Source: a bacterium 1xD42-87
Lineage (GTDB): Bacteria > Bacillota > Clostridia > Lachnospirales > Lachnospiraceae
Length of the DNA: 64,000 nucleotides
Direction of reading: 5' to 3'
Assembly (NCBI GenBank): GCA_003611805.1
Contig: RAYM01000035.1
Span: forward strand, 1-64,000
The notes under the pieces are model-generated. The model saw only the letters and a list, made by a program, of their open reading frames with translations. It ran no database searches and had not been told where the DNA came from. Within the stretch, counting starts at the first letter, position 1; each line of letters opens with the position of its first letter. The position numbers and the translations under genes were made by a program. Positions 35,421-44,559 of the stretch are shown piece after piece.

Positions 35421-36272
35421 CTAAATGACAGGTCTGTTTTCATTGCGCCACTGTCTTGGTGAAATGCCATATACATTTTTGAAGGCTCTGGAGAAATGGA
35501 GCTGGTTCGGATAGCCTACCGCGTTCCCGATATCCGCCACCGATAGGTCAGTCAGTTTTAACAGTTCCGCCGCCTTCGTCATGCGGTAGGAGATCAGAAA
35601 CGCCTGTGGAGATTTTCCGGTGTTTTCGTGAAAAATTTTTCCGAAATAGCTTCGGTTCAGCCCGCAGGAGGCGGCGATATCTTCCACGGTAATGTCGTTT
35701 TGAAAGTTCTGTTCGATAAAGGAAAATGCTTCCTTAATATAAAAGTCGCGGAGACTGTTTCCTTTGCCCACCTGCGTGGAGGTGGAGGCGCGGACAAAAC
35801 TGTCTATGAAGAGATACAGATGTCCGATCAGGTGGAATGGGGATTCCTCCCTGTGGTTCACGATGTAGAGCATTTCGTTTTTCATCGTCTCGGCAATGTC
35901 TTTGTATCGCGCTTTATAGACCGGCTGGTCGGGCGTCAGACCCGCCAGCTGAACGGTCTCCCTGGCGCGCAGTCCGTCAAATTCAATCCATATATATTCC
36001 CATGGGATATCATAATCTGCAATGTACATGCATACTTGATTAGGGAAGAGCATAAAGCCCTGTCCGCTTTTGATCTGGTAGCGCACGGATTCGCCGTGGG
36101 AATTATCGGCGAACAGGGTGCCGGTGCCGGAGAGACAGTAGTGGAACAGATAGTGGTTTCTTGCCGCCGGACCGAAGGAGTGGGAAGGCGCGCACTGTTC
36201 CCAGCCAAACTGATAAAGCCCCAGATCAACAAAATTTTCACTCGGAAAAACTGAGAAGATTACTTCGCTCAT
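35421..36272 (-). CDS. AraC-family transcriptional regulator
   Basis: A 283-residue activator: an N-terminal cupin-like sugar-sensing domain (about 20-150; HYCLSGTGTLFAD) and two C-terminal helix-turn-helix motifs (about 180-280; DITVEDIAASCGLNRSYFGK and LSVADIGNAVGYPNQLHFSR). It is divergent from the ABC importer at 36504 and lies beside the alpha-galactosidase gene, as MsmR/RafR-type regulators do, so it most likely activates that operon in response to an alpha-galactoside. The ligand is inferred from context. Confidence 0.93.
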   Translation of the reverse strand: MSEVIFSVFPSENFVDLGLYQFGWEQCAPSHSFGPAARNHYLFHYCLSGTGTLFADNSHGESVRYQIKSGQGFMLFPNQVCMYIADYDIPWEYIWIEFDGLRARETVQLAGLTPDQPVYKARYKDIAETMKNEMLYIVNHREESPFHLIGHLYLFIDSFVRASTSTQVGKGNSLRDFYIKEAFSFIEQNFQNDITVEDIAASCGLNRSYFGKIFHENTGKSPQAFLISYRMTKAAELLKLTDLSVADIGNAVGYPNQLHFSRAFKNVYGISPRQWRNENRPVI

Positions 36273-36329
36273 GGATAGCCCCCATTTCAGGAATCAGATT
36301 TATGCGGAGAATGCTGTTCTTTTTACTCT

Positions 36330-36357
36330 ATTATACCAAAATGCGTGGTCATTTCAA
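36330..36357 (-). promoter_or_regulatory. Promoter of the AraC regulator
   Basis: On the minus strand TTGAAA (36357-36352) and TATAAT (36335-36330) with a 16-nt spacer. The 231-nt divergent gap also contains TTGCAA (36412) and TACAAT (36432) on the plus strand, a poorly spaced candidate promoter for the importer that would fit an activator-dependent start. Confidence 0.75.
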
Positions 36358-36503
36358 CATATAGACGAAAAACGCGCATAAAGGCATAAAAAGAGCAAAA
36401 CGACGATATTTTTGCAAGCATTGTGGCATGTTACAATGGATAAAACGAATCAACCTAGATCTGCTTTTGACACGTTATATTCCAAAAAGGAAGGAGAAGG
36501 GCA

Positions 36504-37787
36504 ATGAAGAGAAAGGGATTGAAGAGTCTGGCACTGACAGTATGTATTACCTCGCTGGCGCCAGCCGTTTGGGGTTGTGGCGATACCTCGGACGGAAAGA
36601 TTGAAGTTGAGATTGTGCAGTATAAGCCGGAGGCGGCGAACTATTTCAAGACGGTGGAGGATGCGTTCAATGCGACCCACGACGACATCCACCTGACCAT
36701 CAGCTCGCCTAACGACGCGATGGCGATCCTGAAAACAAGGTTTATCAGGGAGGACTATCCGGACATCATCGGAATCGGTGGGGATATTAACTATTCCTAT
36801 TTTGTGGATGCCGACATACTGGCGGACATTTCCGGGTATGAGGGTATGAAGGATGTCAACGAAGGGTATCTGGAAATTGCCGAGGCACTGGAGCTGGTTC
36901 CGGTGGAAGGCACCTACATTCTGCCCTATGCGGCGAATGCGGCGGGCGTTCTCTACAACAGGGAAATGTTTGAGGAGCACGGCTGGCAGATCCCGGAGAC
37001 ATGGGATGAATTGAATACGCTGTGTGAGGAGATTTCGGCGGAAGGCATCCTGCCTTTCTACTTTGGATTCAAGGACATATGGACCTGTCTGGCGCCGTGG
37101 AACGCGATGGCGGTGGAGCTTGCGCCGGCGGATACGACCAAGCAGGTGAATAGGGGGCAGACGACATTTACCGACGAGTATGGCGAGCTTGCGGAAAAGT
37201 ATCTGGCGCTTCTGCCTTACGGACCGGACGATCCGTTTGCCTACAGCTACAACGATGCCTGCACCGCCTTTGCCAGAGGGGAATCCGCCATGTATCCGAT
37301 CGGCAGCTACGCGGCGCCCCAGATTCTGTCGGTGAATCCGGATCTGAAAATGGATTCCTTTGTTATGCCGGCGAGCGACGGGAAGGAGGGCAGGACGCTG
37401 AACTCGGGCATCGACCTGGGCTTCTGCGTGACAAAGGACTGCAAAAACAAGGAGGCGGCGTATGAAGTGCTGGACTTCCTGTATGCAGATGACACTTTGC
37501 AGAAATATATCGACGCCCAGACGTCTGTTCCGTGCAAAAAGGGAAGCTTCGAGTTATCCACCCTGTTAGACGGTATGTCGGAGTTTATCGAGAGCGGCAA
37601 CATGACGGACTACCAGGATCACTACTATCCGTCCGAGATGTCTGTGGATGCGCTCCTGCAGACGTTCCTCATAGAAAAGGATCAGGATGCGTTCCTGAAA
37701 AACTTCGATACAAGCTGGCAGAGATACAACAGGGATATCATACGTATGGTACAGGAGTATGAAGCCGCACATGGAAGTGCAAAGTAG
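36504..37787 (+). CDS. Sugar ABC transporter substrate-binding lipoprotein (alpha-galactoside block)
   Basis: A 427-residue binding protein with signal peptide and lipobox VWGC (Cys25), then the family-1 fold (IEVEIVQYKPEAANYFKTVE; later YPDIIGIGGDINYSYFVDA). It has no Ala-rich linker, unlike the other two binding proteins in the window. Position next to the AraC regulator and a GH36 alpha-galactosidase suggests raffinose, melibiose or related oligosaccharides. It overlaps nothing; the first permease starts 16 nt after its stop. Confidence 0.92.
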   Translation: MKRKGLKSLALTVCITSLAPAVWGCGDTSDGKIEVEIVQYKPEAANYFKTVEDAFNATHDDIHLTISSPNDAMAILKTRFIREDYPDIIGIGGDINYSYFVDADILADISGYEGMKDVNEGYLEIAEALELVPVEGTYILPYAANAAGVLYNREMFEEHGWQIPETWDELNTLCEEISAEGILPFYFGFKDIWTCLAPWNAMAVELAPADTTKQVNRGQTTFTDEYGELAEKYLALLPYGPDDPFAYSYNDACTAFARGESAMYPIGSYAAPQILSVNPDLKMDSFVMPASDGKEGRTLNSGIDLGFCVTKDCKNKEAAYEVLDFLYADDTLQKYIDAQTSVPCKKGSFELSTLLDGMSEFIESGNMTDYQDHYYPSEMSVDALLQTFLIEKDQDAFLKNFDTSWQRYNRDIIRMVQEYEAAHGSAK

Positions 37788-37803
37788 GAAGGGGGTAAAT
37801 GTG

Positions 37804-38679
37804 ATGTCGAAACACGAAAATGAGAGAAAAAGAACGTTTTTACTGATTACGATACCGATTCTGGCGCTGTTTATCTGCTTTAACACGATTCCGTTAATTC
37901 GTGGCGCCATGTACAGCTTCACCAATTCCAGAGGGTTCGGAAGCCACGACTGGGTGGGGCTTCGCAATTATATTGACCTGTTTTCTGACGCGCGCGTAGG
38001 GAAATCCTATCTGTTCACGATCAAGCTGGCGCTCGTGACGACGGTGGTGGTGAATGTGCTAAGCCTGATTCTGGCTCTGGGATTAAACAGCAAGATCAGG
38101 GCAAAGGGATTTTTCCGCGGTGCATATTTCCTGCCGAACATACTCGGTTCGCTGGTGGTAGGCTACATTTTTAACTATTTCTTTACTTATATTGTGCCCG
38201 CGCTGGCGGATATGACAGGCGTTACGTCGCTTCAATCCAGTATTCTGTCAAGCCCGAACAGGGCGTGGATCGGTGTGATGATTGTCTGCGCGTGGCAGGC
38301 GATCGCCATGAATACGATCATTTATATATCAGGACTGCAGACGGTGCCCGAGGATGTCTACGAGGCGGGCGGACTGGACGGCGCCACCGGCTGGAAACAG
38401 TTTAAGCATCTGACGTTCCCGTTAATTATACCGTTTTTCTCCATCAACATGGTGCTGTGCGTGAAAAACTTCCTGATGGTATTCGATCAGATCATTGCCC
38501 TGACAAAAGGCGGTCCGGCACAGAGCACGGAATCCATTTCCTACCTGATCTACAATAACGGTATGTCGGGCGGACAGTTCGGTTTCCAGAGCGCCAACGC
38601 GGTTGTATTCTTTATTGTGATTGTAGTGATCTCTGTTGCGCAGATGAAATTTTCAAGTTCAAAGGAGGAGCAGCTATGA
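37804..38679 (+). CDS. Sugar ABC transporter permease (MalF type)
   Basis: A 291-residue six-helix permease with an EAA loop (VYEAGGLDGATGWKQFKHLT). ATG 37804 is chosen because GAAGGGGG precedes it; the open frame from 37759 overlaps the binding protein. Its end overlaps the next permease start by 4 nt, indicating coupled translation. Confidence 0.94.
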   Translation: MSKHENERKRTFLLITIPILALFICFNTIPLIRGAMYSFTNSRGFGSHDWVGLRNYIDLFSDARVGKSYLFTIKLALVTTVVVNVLSLILALGLNSKIRAKGFFRGAYFLPNILGSLVVGYIFNYFFTYIVPALADMTGVTSLQSSILSSPNRAWIGVMIVCAWQAIAMNTIIYISGLQTVPEDVYEAGGLDGATGWKQFKHLTFPLIIPFFSINMVLCVKNFLMVFDQIIALTKGGPAQSTESISYLIYNNGMSGGQFGFQSANAVVFFIVIVVISVAQMKFSSSKEEQL

Positions 38680-39518
38680 AGAAAACATCGACAGTCGGAA
38701 AATCGAACAGAACCGTTATGGTGCTGCTCATTCTCGGGCTCTCCACGATTATATTTCCGTTGTATATGACGGTTGTGATCGCGTTCAAACAGCCCTCGGA
38801 GATGACTAACAGTATCAGCGGCATTTTGTCGCTGCCTAAGGTATGGAGCCTCAACAATTTCAAGGAAGCGATGGAAGTGACGGATTTCTGGAACTCATTG
38901 AAGAACAGTCTCCTGATCTCCGTGCTGACGGTGGGGCTTTCCATCCTGATTCATTCTTTGATGGGGTATACCCTTGGACGTAACAAATCCAGCAAGTTTT
39001 ATCGTTTTGTGTATCTGTTTATTGTCAGCGGTATGTTTGTGCCTTTTGCGATCCTGATGATGCCGCTTGCAAAGCAGACGGCGGAGATGGGGCTTGCGAA
39101 CTGGTTCGGCGTGATTCTTCTGTATGTGGTGTTCTATATGCCGATGAATATCATGCTGTATTCGGGATACCTGACGAATATCCCACTGGCATTGGAAGAG
39201 GCGGCGAGAGTGGACGGCGCTTCCACATGGCGGACCTATTGGGAAATTATTTTTCCGATCATGAAACCGATGCACGCGACGGTTGCGGTTATCACGGCGC
39301 TTGCCGTATGGAATGATGTGATGACGCCGCTCATCATTATGGCGGGTTCTTCCGAGAATACGCTGCCGCTGGCACAGCTAAACTTCCAGTCACAGTTTGG
39401 AACCAATTATAATCTGGCATTTGCCTCTTATCTGCTGTCGCTGATTCCGATTCTCATTTTCTATGTGATCTGTCAGAAGCAGATTTTGAACGGTGTGGTA
39501 AATGGGGCTGTAAAATAA
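38676..39518 (+). CDS. Sugar ABC transporter permease (MalG type)
   Basis: A 280-residue six-helix permease with an EAA loop (ALEEAARVDGASTWRTYWEI) and the usual C-terminal tail ILNGVVNGAVK. GGAGGAG lies before its ATG inside the preceding gene. The operon ends in the large hairpin at 39521. No ATPase gene is present, so a shared ATPase is expected. Confidence 0.95.
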   Translation: MKKTSTVGKSNRTVMVLLILGLSTIIFPLYMTVVIAFKQPSEMTNSISGILSLPKVWSLNNFKEAMEVTDFWNSLKNSLLISVLTVGLSILIHSLMGYTLGRNKSSKFYRFVYLFIVSGMFVPFAILMMPLAKQTAEMGLANWFGVILLYVVFYMPMNIMLYSGYLTNIPLALEEAARVDGASTWRTYWEIIFPIMKPMHATVAVITALAVWNDVMTPLIIMAGSSENTLPLAQLNFQSQFGTNYNLAFASYLLSLIPILIFYVICQKQILNGVVNGAVK

Positions 39519-39520
39519 CG

Positions 39521-39587
39521 GCGCAAAAAGTACTTCTAAAGACGTCCCGTCATTGGACGGGACGCCAAGAAGTACTAAGTTTTGCGC
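39521..39587. terminator. Long two-part hairpin after the galactoside importer
   Basis: The outer arms GCGCAAAAAGTACTTCT (39521-39537) and AGAAGTACT...TTTTGCGC (39568-39587) enclose a perfect inner stem CGTCCCGTC/GACGGGACG (39543-39551 and 39556-39564) with an ATTG loop. It can fold on either strand. It may terminate the importer transcript, but no T tract follows, and its size is unusual for a terminator. Confidence 0.6.
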
Positions 39588-39590
39588 TAG

Positions 39591-39730
39591 AGAATGCCTG
39601 AAATGCGGCATTCTCCGTCGGACTGGCAGTGATACCGAAAAGCGGTACTTTCCGTGCGGACTGGTAATGATGCCGAAAGGCGGTACTTTCCGTACGGACT
39701 GGTAAATGGTGCCGAAATGCGGTATGATAG
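39591..39730. repeat. Tandem array of about 38-nt palindromic units
   Basis: Three successive units (39615-39651, 39652-39689, 39690-39729), preceded by a partial unit that forms its own hairpin (GAGAATGCC/GGCATTCTC, 39590-39615). Each full unit contains a TCCGTnCGGA-like palindrome (shortened to CCGTCGG in the first), ACTGG, and a second small stem of the form TRCCG-5nt-CGGTA. The second stem keeps pairing although its bases vary (TACCG or TGCCG), which hints at selection for a hairpin. Confidence 0.8.
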
Positions 39731-39790
39731 GAACGGTTCGTGAAAAAGAAGTAAGACAAACTTTAAGAAAGGACAGATTTGGTATAGATT

Positions 39791-41971
39791 ATGGCAATTG
39801 GATATCAGCGAGAAAATCGGATTTTCACATTGGACACGGCACACACTTCTTATCAGATGAAGGTGGATGACTTTGGCTTTTTGCTGCATCTGTATTATGG
39901 GGGGCGTGTGTACGGAAATATGGATTATCTGCTGACATGCTATGACAGGGGATTTTCCGGCAATCCTTCGGATGTGGGAAATGACAGAACCTACTCTATG
40001 GACGTTCTGCCCCAGGAATACCCGGTTATGGGAGTTGGAGATTTCAGAAACAGCGCCCTGATCATCCGTAATGCGGACGGATCTGATTGTTGTGATTTAC
40101 GCTATATCGGACACGAGATCAAAAAAGGGAAGTATGGGCTGCCGGGACTGCCGGCAGTCTATGCTGACGCAGGGGAGGCGGAGACTCTTGAAATTTGTCT
40201 GGAAGACAAGGTGAGCGGCGTGCGGGCGACGCTTCTGTATGGCGTACTGGAGGATGCGGATATCATCACCAGGAGCGTTATTCTGGAAAATCGCGGAGAG
40301 AATAGTGTGACGGTAGAGAAAGCGGCTTCCGCCTGTCTGGATTTTGTCACGGGCCGTTTTGACATGCTCAGCTTTTACGGCAGACATACCATGGAGAGAA
40401 ACTTACAGCGGGAGGAGCTGCGGCACGGCACTTACGCGATTGGCAGCCGCAGAGGCACGTCCAGCCATCAGTATAATCCGGCGGTGATTCTGGCGGACAG
40501 GAATACCACGGAGGATGCTGGCGGGTGTTACGGCATGGTGTTTGTATACAGCGGAAATTTTCTCTGCGAAGCGGAGCGGGATCAGTATGATCAGACAAGA
40601 GTGCTGATGGGACTGCAGAGCGACCTGTTTCACTATCCGCTCGCGAAGGCGGAGAAGCTGGCGGTTCCCGAGACGATCCTCTGCTATTCTGACCGGGGGC
40701 TCGGTATGCTTTCCGACCGTTTTCACAACTGTATCAGGGAGCATCTGTGCAGGGGGAAATTCAGGGACGAGCCCCGTCCCGTGCTGTTAAACAGCTGGGA
40801 GGCAGCTTACTTTACCTTCGACGGGCAGACCTTGTTAAAACTGGCGAAGAGCACGGCGGCGCTCGGTATCGATATGATTGTCATGGATGATGGCTGGTTC
40901 GGGAAAAGAGAGGACGACAACAGCGGTCTCGGGGACTGGCAGGTCAACGAGAAAAAGCTGGGGTGCACTCTGCGGGAATTGATTGAAAATGTCAACAGTG
41001 AGGGCGTAAAATTCGGAATCTGGATTGAGCCGGAGATGGTGTCGGAGGATAGCGAACTGTACAGAACACATCCGGACTGGGTGCTGCAGATACCGGGCAG
41101 GGAGCCCGTAAGGGGGCGGAACCAGCTTGTGCTTGATTTTTCCAGAGCCGACGTCAGGGACTATATTTTCGAGCAGATTTGTGAGATTCTTGAACAGGGA
41201 AAAATCGAGTATGTCAAGTGGGACATGAACCGCAGTATTGCGGATGTGTTTTCGGGAGAGACTGCGCAGGGAAAAGTGACCTACCAGTATGTGCTGGGGG
41301 TATATGATTTTCTGGAGAGACTCCTGCAAAAATACCCGGATATTCTGCTGGAGGGCTGCAGTGGCGGCGGCGGCAGGTTTGACGCGGGTATGCTCTACTA
41401 CACGCCGCAGATCTGGTGCAGCGATAACACGGATGCACTGGACAGGCTGAGAATCCAGTACGGCACTTCCTTTTTCTATCCTGCGTCCGCCGTCGGCTCG
41501 CATGTGTCGGCTGTGCCGAACCACCAGACAGGCAGGAGCGTGAGCCTGCACACGAGGGGTGTGGTGGCAATGGCGGGCGCTTTCGGTTTTGAGCTTGATC
41601 CCGAAAAACTGACGGCGGAGGAGAAGGCGGCTGTCAGAGAACAGATCACACAGTATAAGAAATGGGAAGAACTGATACGGCGGGGCAGGTATTACAGGCT
41701 GTCTGATCCGTTTGCGGCGGCTTACACGGCATGGATGTTTGTGTCAAAGGACAGGGACCGCGCGCTGCTCAGCGTGGTGATGTTGGAGATGCACGGCAAT
41801 ATGACAGTGAGCTATGTGAAGCTTAAGGGACTCGACGCTGTTTCGGTGTACCGGGATGCGGAGAGCGGCAGGCGATACTACGGGGCTGATCTGATGGAGG
41901 CGGGGCTTCCCATGCCGGTGGAACAGAAGGAGTATCCGGCGTATCAGATCGAGCTGATTAAGGAAATGTAA
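39791..41971 (+). CDS. Alpha-galactosidase, GH36
   Basis: A 726-residue GH36 enzyme, cytoplasmic and probably tetrameric, that removes terminal alpha-1,6-galactose from melibiose, raffinose or galacto-oligosaccharides. It has an N-terminal beta-sandwich (about 1-320), then a TIM barrel with DMIVMDDGWFGKREDDNSGL, the nucleophile Asp in IEYVKWDMNRSI (about 474-485), LLEGCSGGGGRFDAGML, and the acid/base Asp in WCSDNTDALDRL. The C-terminal beta domain is complete. The start ATG 39791 has a modest AAAGGA site. It lies downstream of the importer, with the repeat array between them. Confidence 0.96.
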   Translation: MAIGYQRENRIFTLDTAHTSYQMKVDDFGFLLHLYYGGRVYGNMDYLLTCYDRGFSGNPSDVGNDRTYSMDVLPQEYPVMGVGDFRNSALIIRNADGSDCCDLRYIGHEIKKGKYGLPGLPAVYADAGEAETLEICLEDKVSGVRATLLYGVLEDADIITRSVILENRGENSVTVEKAASACLDFVTGRFDMLSFYGRHTMERNLQREELRHGTYAIGSRRGTSSHQYNPAVILADRNTTEDAGGCYGMVFVYSGNFLCEAERDQYDQTRVLMGLQSDLFHYPLAKAEKLAVPETILCYSDRGLGMLSDRFHNCIREHLCRGKFRDEPRPVLLNSWEAAYFTFDGQTLLKLAKSTAALGIDMIVMDDGWFGKREDDNSGLGDWQVNEKKLGCTLRELIENVNSEGVKFGIWIEPEMVSEDSELYRTHPDWVLQIPGREPVRGRNQLVLDFSRADVRDYIFEQICEILEQGKIEYVKWDMNRSIADVFSGETAQGKVTYQYVLGVYDFLERLLQKYPDILLEGCSGGGGRFDAGMLYYTPQIWCSDNTDALDRLRIQYGTSFFYPASAVGSHVSAVPNHQTGRSVSLHTRGVVAMAGAFGFELDPEKLTAEEKAAVREQITQYKKWEELIRRGRYYRLSDPFAAAYTAWMFVSKDRDRALLSVVMLEMHGNMTVSYVKLKGLDAVSVYRDAESGRRYYGADLMEAGLPMPVEQKEYPAYQIELIKEM

Positions 41972-42134
41972 TGAGTTGGGAGTTTTACACTGCCGCGATT
42001 TGAAACAGGTACATCTGCACTGTGCGCATGAGTAATGAGGAAATCCTTGATATCTTAGATTTTAGCGAGTATAATAAGGAGATACCCGCAGACGGTGTAA
42101 CAGGGACGAGAAGATAAAGAAAAGAGCAAAGGGA

Positions 42135-42641
42135 ATGGAAGCAGATTTAGAGTTTAGGCGGGCGCGCCAGACGGATATAGATGGGATTTGTGCGCTGGTG
42201 GCGTCCGCGATCATACATATGCATGAGCAGAAAATTTTTCAGTGGGACGAGAAATATCCCACAAGGGTAGACTTTTTGGATGATTTGCAGGAAAATACAT
42301 TGTCTGTGGGGACGATAGAAGGAAAGATAGCTGTCACTTTTACAGTGAACCAGACCTGTGATCCCGAGTATGAAGACGGGGACTGGCAGTATCCGGATGA
42401 GGAATACCGCATCATCCACAGGCTTTGCGTGAACCCTGAATTTCAGGGCAGGGGTGTGGCAGGACGCACGCTGCGGCATATAGAGGAAGAACTGCGCAGA
42501 CAGAGGATCGGCGCGGTGAGGCTGGATGCTTTTTCAAAAAATCCGACAGCCGTCGCACTGTATACAGGGAACGGTTATGAAAAGAGAGGGTTTGCGGACT
42601 GGCGGATGGGAAGGTTTTATCTGATGGAGAAGAGGTTGTGA
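42135..42641 (+). CDS. GNAT-family N-acetyltransferase
   Basis: A 168-residue acetyltransferase: the acetyl-CoA loop is RIIHRLCVNPEFQGRGVAGRTL (partly quoted: LCVNPEFQGRGVAGRTL), and the C-terminal LYTGNGYEKRG closes the fold. Typical of standalone GNATs with unknown acceptors. It is transcribed alone, 163 nt after the alpha-galactosidase. Confidence 0.9.
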   Translation: MEADLEFRRARQTDIDGICALVASAIIHMHEQKIFQWDEKYPTRVDFLDDLQENTLSVGTIEGKIAVTFTVNQTCDPEYEDGDWQYPDEEYRIIHRLCVNPEFQGRGVAGRTLRHIEEELRRQRIGAVRLDAFSKNPTAVALYTGNGYEKRGFADWRMGRFYLMEKRL

Positions 42642-42739
42642 AGGGGAGAGAAGGTTAGTGCTCCCGAAATAGTTGTAAATGGATGCGAAATTTGGCGTCG
42701 GAGCCAGAAGAGTCATTTAGTCAGATTTAAAAAAGTATC

Positions 42740-42768
42740 TTGCACATAGGAAGAACATGTCTTATAAT
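42740..42768 (+). promoter_or_regulatory. Promoter upstream of the three-hairpin leader
   Basis: TTGCAC (42740-42745) and perfect TATAAT (42763-42768) spaced by 17 nt. Transcription would start about 42775, at the foot of the first hairpin. Confidence 0.75.
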
Positions 42769-42776
42769 AATCCATA

Positions 42777-42859
42777 CATTGACAGAGGTCTGTTCTGTCA
42801 ATGGAGAAATATGGTAATGATATTTCTCCATCTGAAAGATTCTTTCCGATTGTCGGAAA
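42777..42859 (+). ncRNA. Three consecutive hairpins, possible structured leader or small RNA
   Basis: Hairpin 1: CATTGACAGA/TCTGTCAATG (42777-42803). Hairpin 2: TGGAGAAATAT/ATATTTCTCCA (42802-42830), sharing two bases with the first. Hairpin 3: TTTCCGA/TCGGAAA (42843-42859). They begin right at the predicted start of transcription and precede the remnant gene. No matching RNA family is recognised. Confidence 0.45.
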
Positions 42860-42902
42860 TAATCCCGTACCTATCAATATGTGAAATGAATAGAGAGAAT
42901 GA

Positions 42903-43439
42903 TTGACGTTGATCAGTCGTTTGATGCTATGTCACATCAGTTTTGCTGCATCTGTCGAAAATCCTCCTATATTTATTCACAAAAAAATTTACTGTATTGG
43001 CATCAGAAAATGTGCTATAATGGAGAAATGCCACAGGCTGTGGGAGTATTCGGAATTTTCTTCAGAAATAGAAGAGAATATAAAAAAGGGAATGTACAGG
43101 GATGAAGCCGTCCACACGGCGATAGACACCTGTATTGAGAAGGGGATACTCAGAGATATCCTGATAAAACAGAAAGCGGAGGTGCTGCATATGATTTTGA
43201 CAGAATATGATGAGAAAAAGCATTTCAGGACACTTTTTCGCGAGGGGAAGGAAGAAGGCATAAAAGAAGGTATAGAGAAGGGGCTGGAAGTTGGGTTTCG
43301 GAAAGGGCAGGAGGAACACCTTTGGAAACAGATTCAGATAAAGCGTTCCAAGGGAAAGTCTCTTTCACAAATCGCGGAAGAACTAGAGGAAGAGTTGACA
43401 ACCATCGAACAGATTGTCCTTAATCAAAACGCAAAATAG
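42903..43439 (+). pseudogene. C-terminal remnant of an Rpn-family/PD-(D/E)XK putative transposase
   Basis: From about residue 40 (MEKCHRLWEYSEF, ATG 43020) the frame matches the C-terminal part of Lachnospiraceae Rpn-like proteins: EYSEFSSEIEENIKKGMYR, AIDTCIEKGILRDIL, EVLHMILTEYDEKKHF, then repeated EG-x-KEG turns and a helix-turn-helix-like end (GKSLSQIAEELEEELTTIEQ). The upstream 39 residues are not family-like, and the nuclease core that should precede is absent. It is therefore truncated at its 5' end, though ATG 43020 could still yield a short peptide. Confidence 0.7.
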
Positions 43440-43460
43440 GAACGAAAAAAAACACTACTA

Positions 43461-44315
43461 CTATGGTAGATTTTTCTTGCTTTTTGTCGAAAATCCAAGG
43501 CAAACAGCATTTGTAGGGCAGACATCTGCACAGGCGCCGCATCGGATGCACTCGGCGGAATCCGGCGTTTTTACGGGATCCACTTCCATGCCGCACACCT
43601 CTTTGCACTTTCCGCAGCCGACGCACTTGTGGTGGTCCACTTCCAGACGGAATATGCTGATTTTGTTGAACAGCCCGTAAATTGCCCCTAAGGGGCAGAG
43701 CGTCCGGCAGAAAAAGCGATAGAAAAGGACACAGCCAATAAGTGTCAAAACGAGAATCGCCATTTTCAGGGAGAACAGTGCGCCTATTGCTTTTCGGAGA
43801 CTTTCATGTGCTGCCAGAAGAAAGAGTCCGCCCTCTAATGTGCCTGCCGGGCAGATATACTGGCAGAAGGCGGGTTTGCCCATGCCCATGTAGTCTGTGA
43901 CTGCGACAGGCAGGATCAGGACAAAGACCACAAGGACAACATATTTGATATATAGAAATCCTTTTTTGAGTTTTCGTTTCGGCGAGGGGATTTTGTGGAT
44001 CAGTTCCTGCAGCAGACCGAAAGGACAAAGCCACCCGCAGATGGCCCTGCCAAGCAGCACCCCGAAGGCAAGGAGCAGTCCTGCCACATAAAAACTGAAT
44101 GAAAACTGTCTGGAACCGTTCACAGCCTGCAATGCGCCGATGGGACAGGCAAAGCCCGCCGCCGGACAGGAGTAGCAGTTGAGTCCCGGATTGCAGAACT
44201 GTTTCCATTTTCCCGTATAGATTCTGCCGCCTTTAAAGTTCAGAAAATGCGCGTTGGAACAGCCAAAGGCGATGAATTGGAGCAGCTTTCGTTTGATGGC
44301 ATAGGTGATTTTCAT
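43461..44315 (-). CDS. Membrane polyferredoxin (NapH-like 4Fe-4S protein)
   Basis: A 284-residue membrane protein with about five helices and many cysteines: CNPGLNCYSCPAAGFACPIG (40-60 region), CGWLCPFG, CQYICPAG, CRTLCPLG, and a C-terminal pair of 4Fe-4S motifs CVGCGKCKEVCGMEVDP and CIRCGACADVCPTNAV. Such proteins pass electrons across or along the membrane. It is the last gene of an operon with the CXXC peptide and the TlpA lipoprotein, so the likely job is supplying reducing power to the extracytoplasmic thioredoxin. The partner relation is inference from gene order. Confidence 0.92.
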   Translation of the reverse strand: MKITYAIKRKLLQFIAFGCSNAHFLNFKGGRIYTGKWKQFCNPGLNCYSCPAAGFACPIGALQAVNGSRQFSFSFYVAGLLLAFGVLLGRAICGWLCPFGLLQELIHKIPSPKRKLKKGFLYIKYVVLVVFVLILPVAVTDYMGMGKPAFCQYICPAGTLEGGLFLLAAHESLRKAIGALFSLKMAILVLTLIGCVLFYRFFCRTLCPLGAIYGLFNKISIFRLEVDHHKCVGCGKCKEVCGMEVDPVKTPDSAECIRCGACADVCPTNAVCLGFSTKSKKNLP

Positions 44316-44424
44316 ATGTTATCTCATTTCTTCGTTTCTTTTACTTGTTCTTTTCCGTTCCTGCAAAAGTTACATGTATAACTGCAATCGGGATTTTATA
44401 GGCGGGGGCGTTTTTCCGCTCGAT

Positions 44425-44559
44425 TTATCCAAGTCCGATACATTCCAGACAGATGTTGACGGCTTTATTTAAAACCACGCCTGCCTCGCCGCGCATCAAG
44501 CCATATATGATGAAAGAGAAGGCGGTGAGAAGTCCCGCTATTCTGAGTTTTGTTTTCAT
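44425..44559 (-). CDS. CD1871A-family CXXC peptide
   Basis: A 44-residue protein with one hydrophobic helix (IAGLLTAFSFIIYGLMRGE) and a C-terminal CLECIGLG, the hallmark of the CD1871A-family small CXXC proteins of Clostridia. GGAGGG lies 5 nt before ATG 44559; an ATG 12 nt upstream is possible. It sits between the TlpA lipoprotein and the polyferredoxin and may relay electrons between them through its thiol pair. Confidence 0.85.
   Translation of the reverse strand: MKTKLRIAGLLTAFSFIIYGLMRGEAGVVLNKAVNICLECIGLG

Noticed and set aside
39591-39730. Could the array be a CRISPR
   Set aside because: Units are contiguous without unique spacers of constant length, and no cas gene is nearby.
39587-39759. 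Repeated peptide frames on the minus strand across the intergenic array
   Set aside because: The repetitive peptides follow from the 38-nt DNA units; there is no ribosome site, and unit length is not a multiple of three, so frames change between units.
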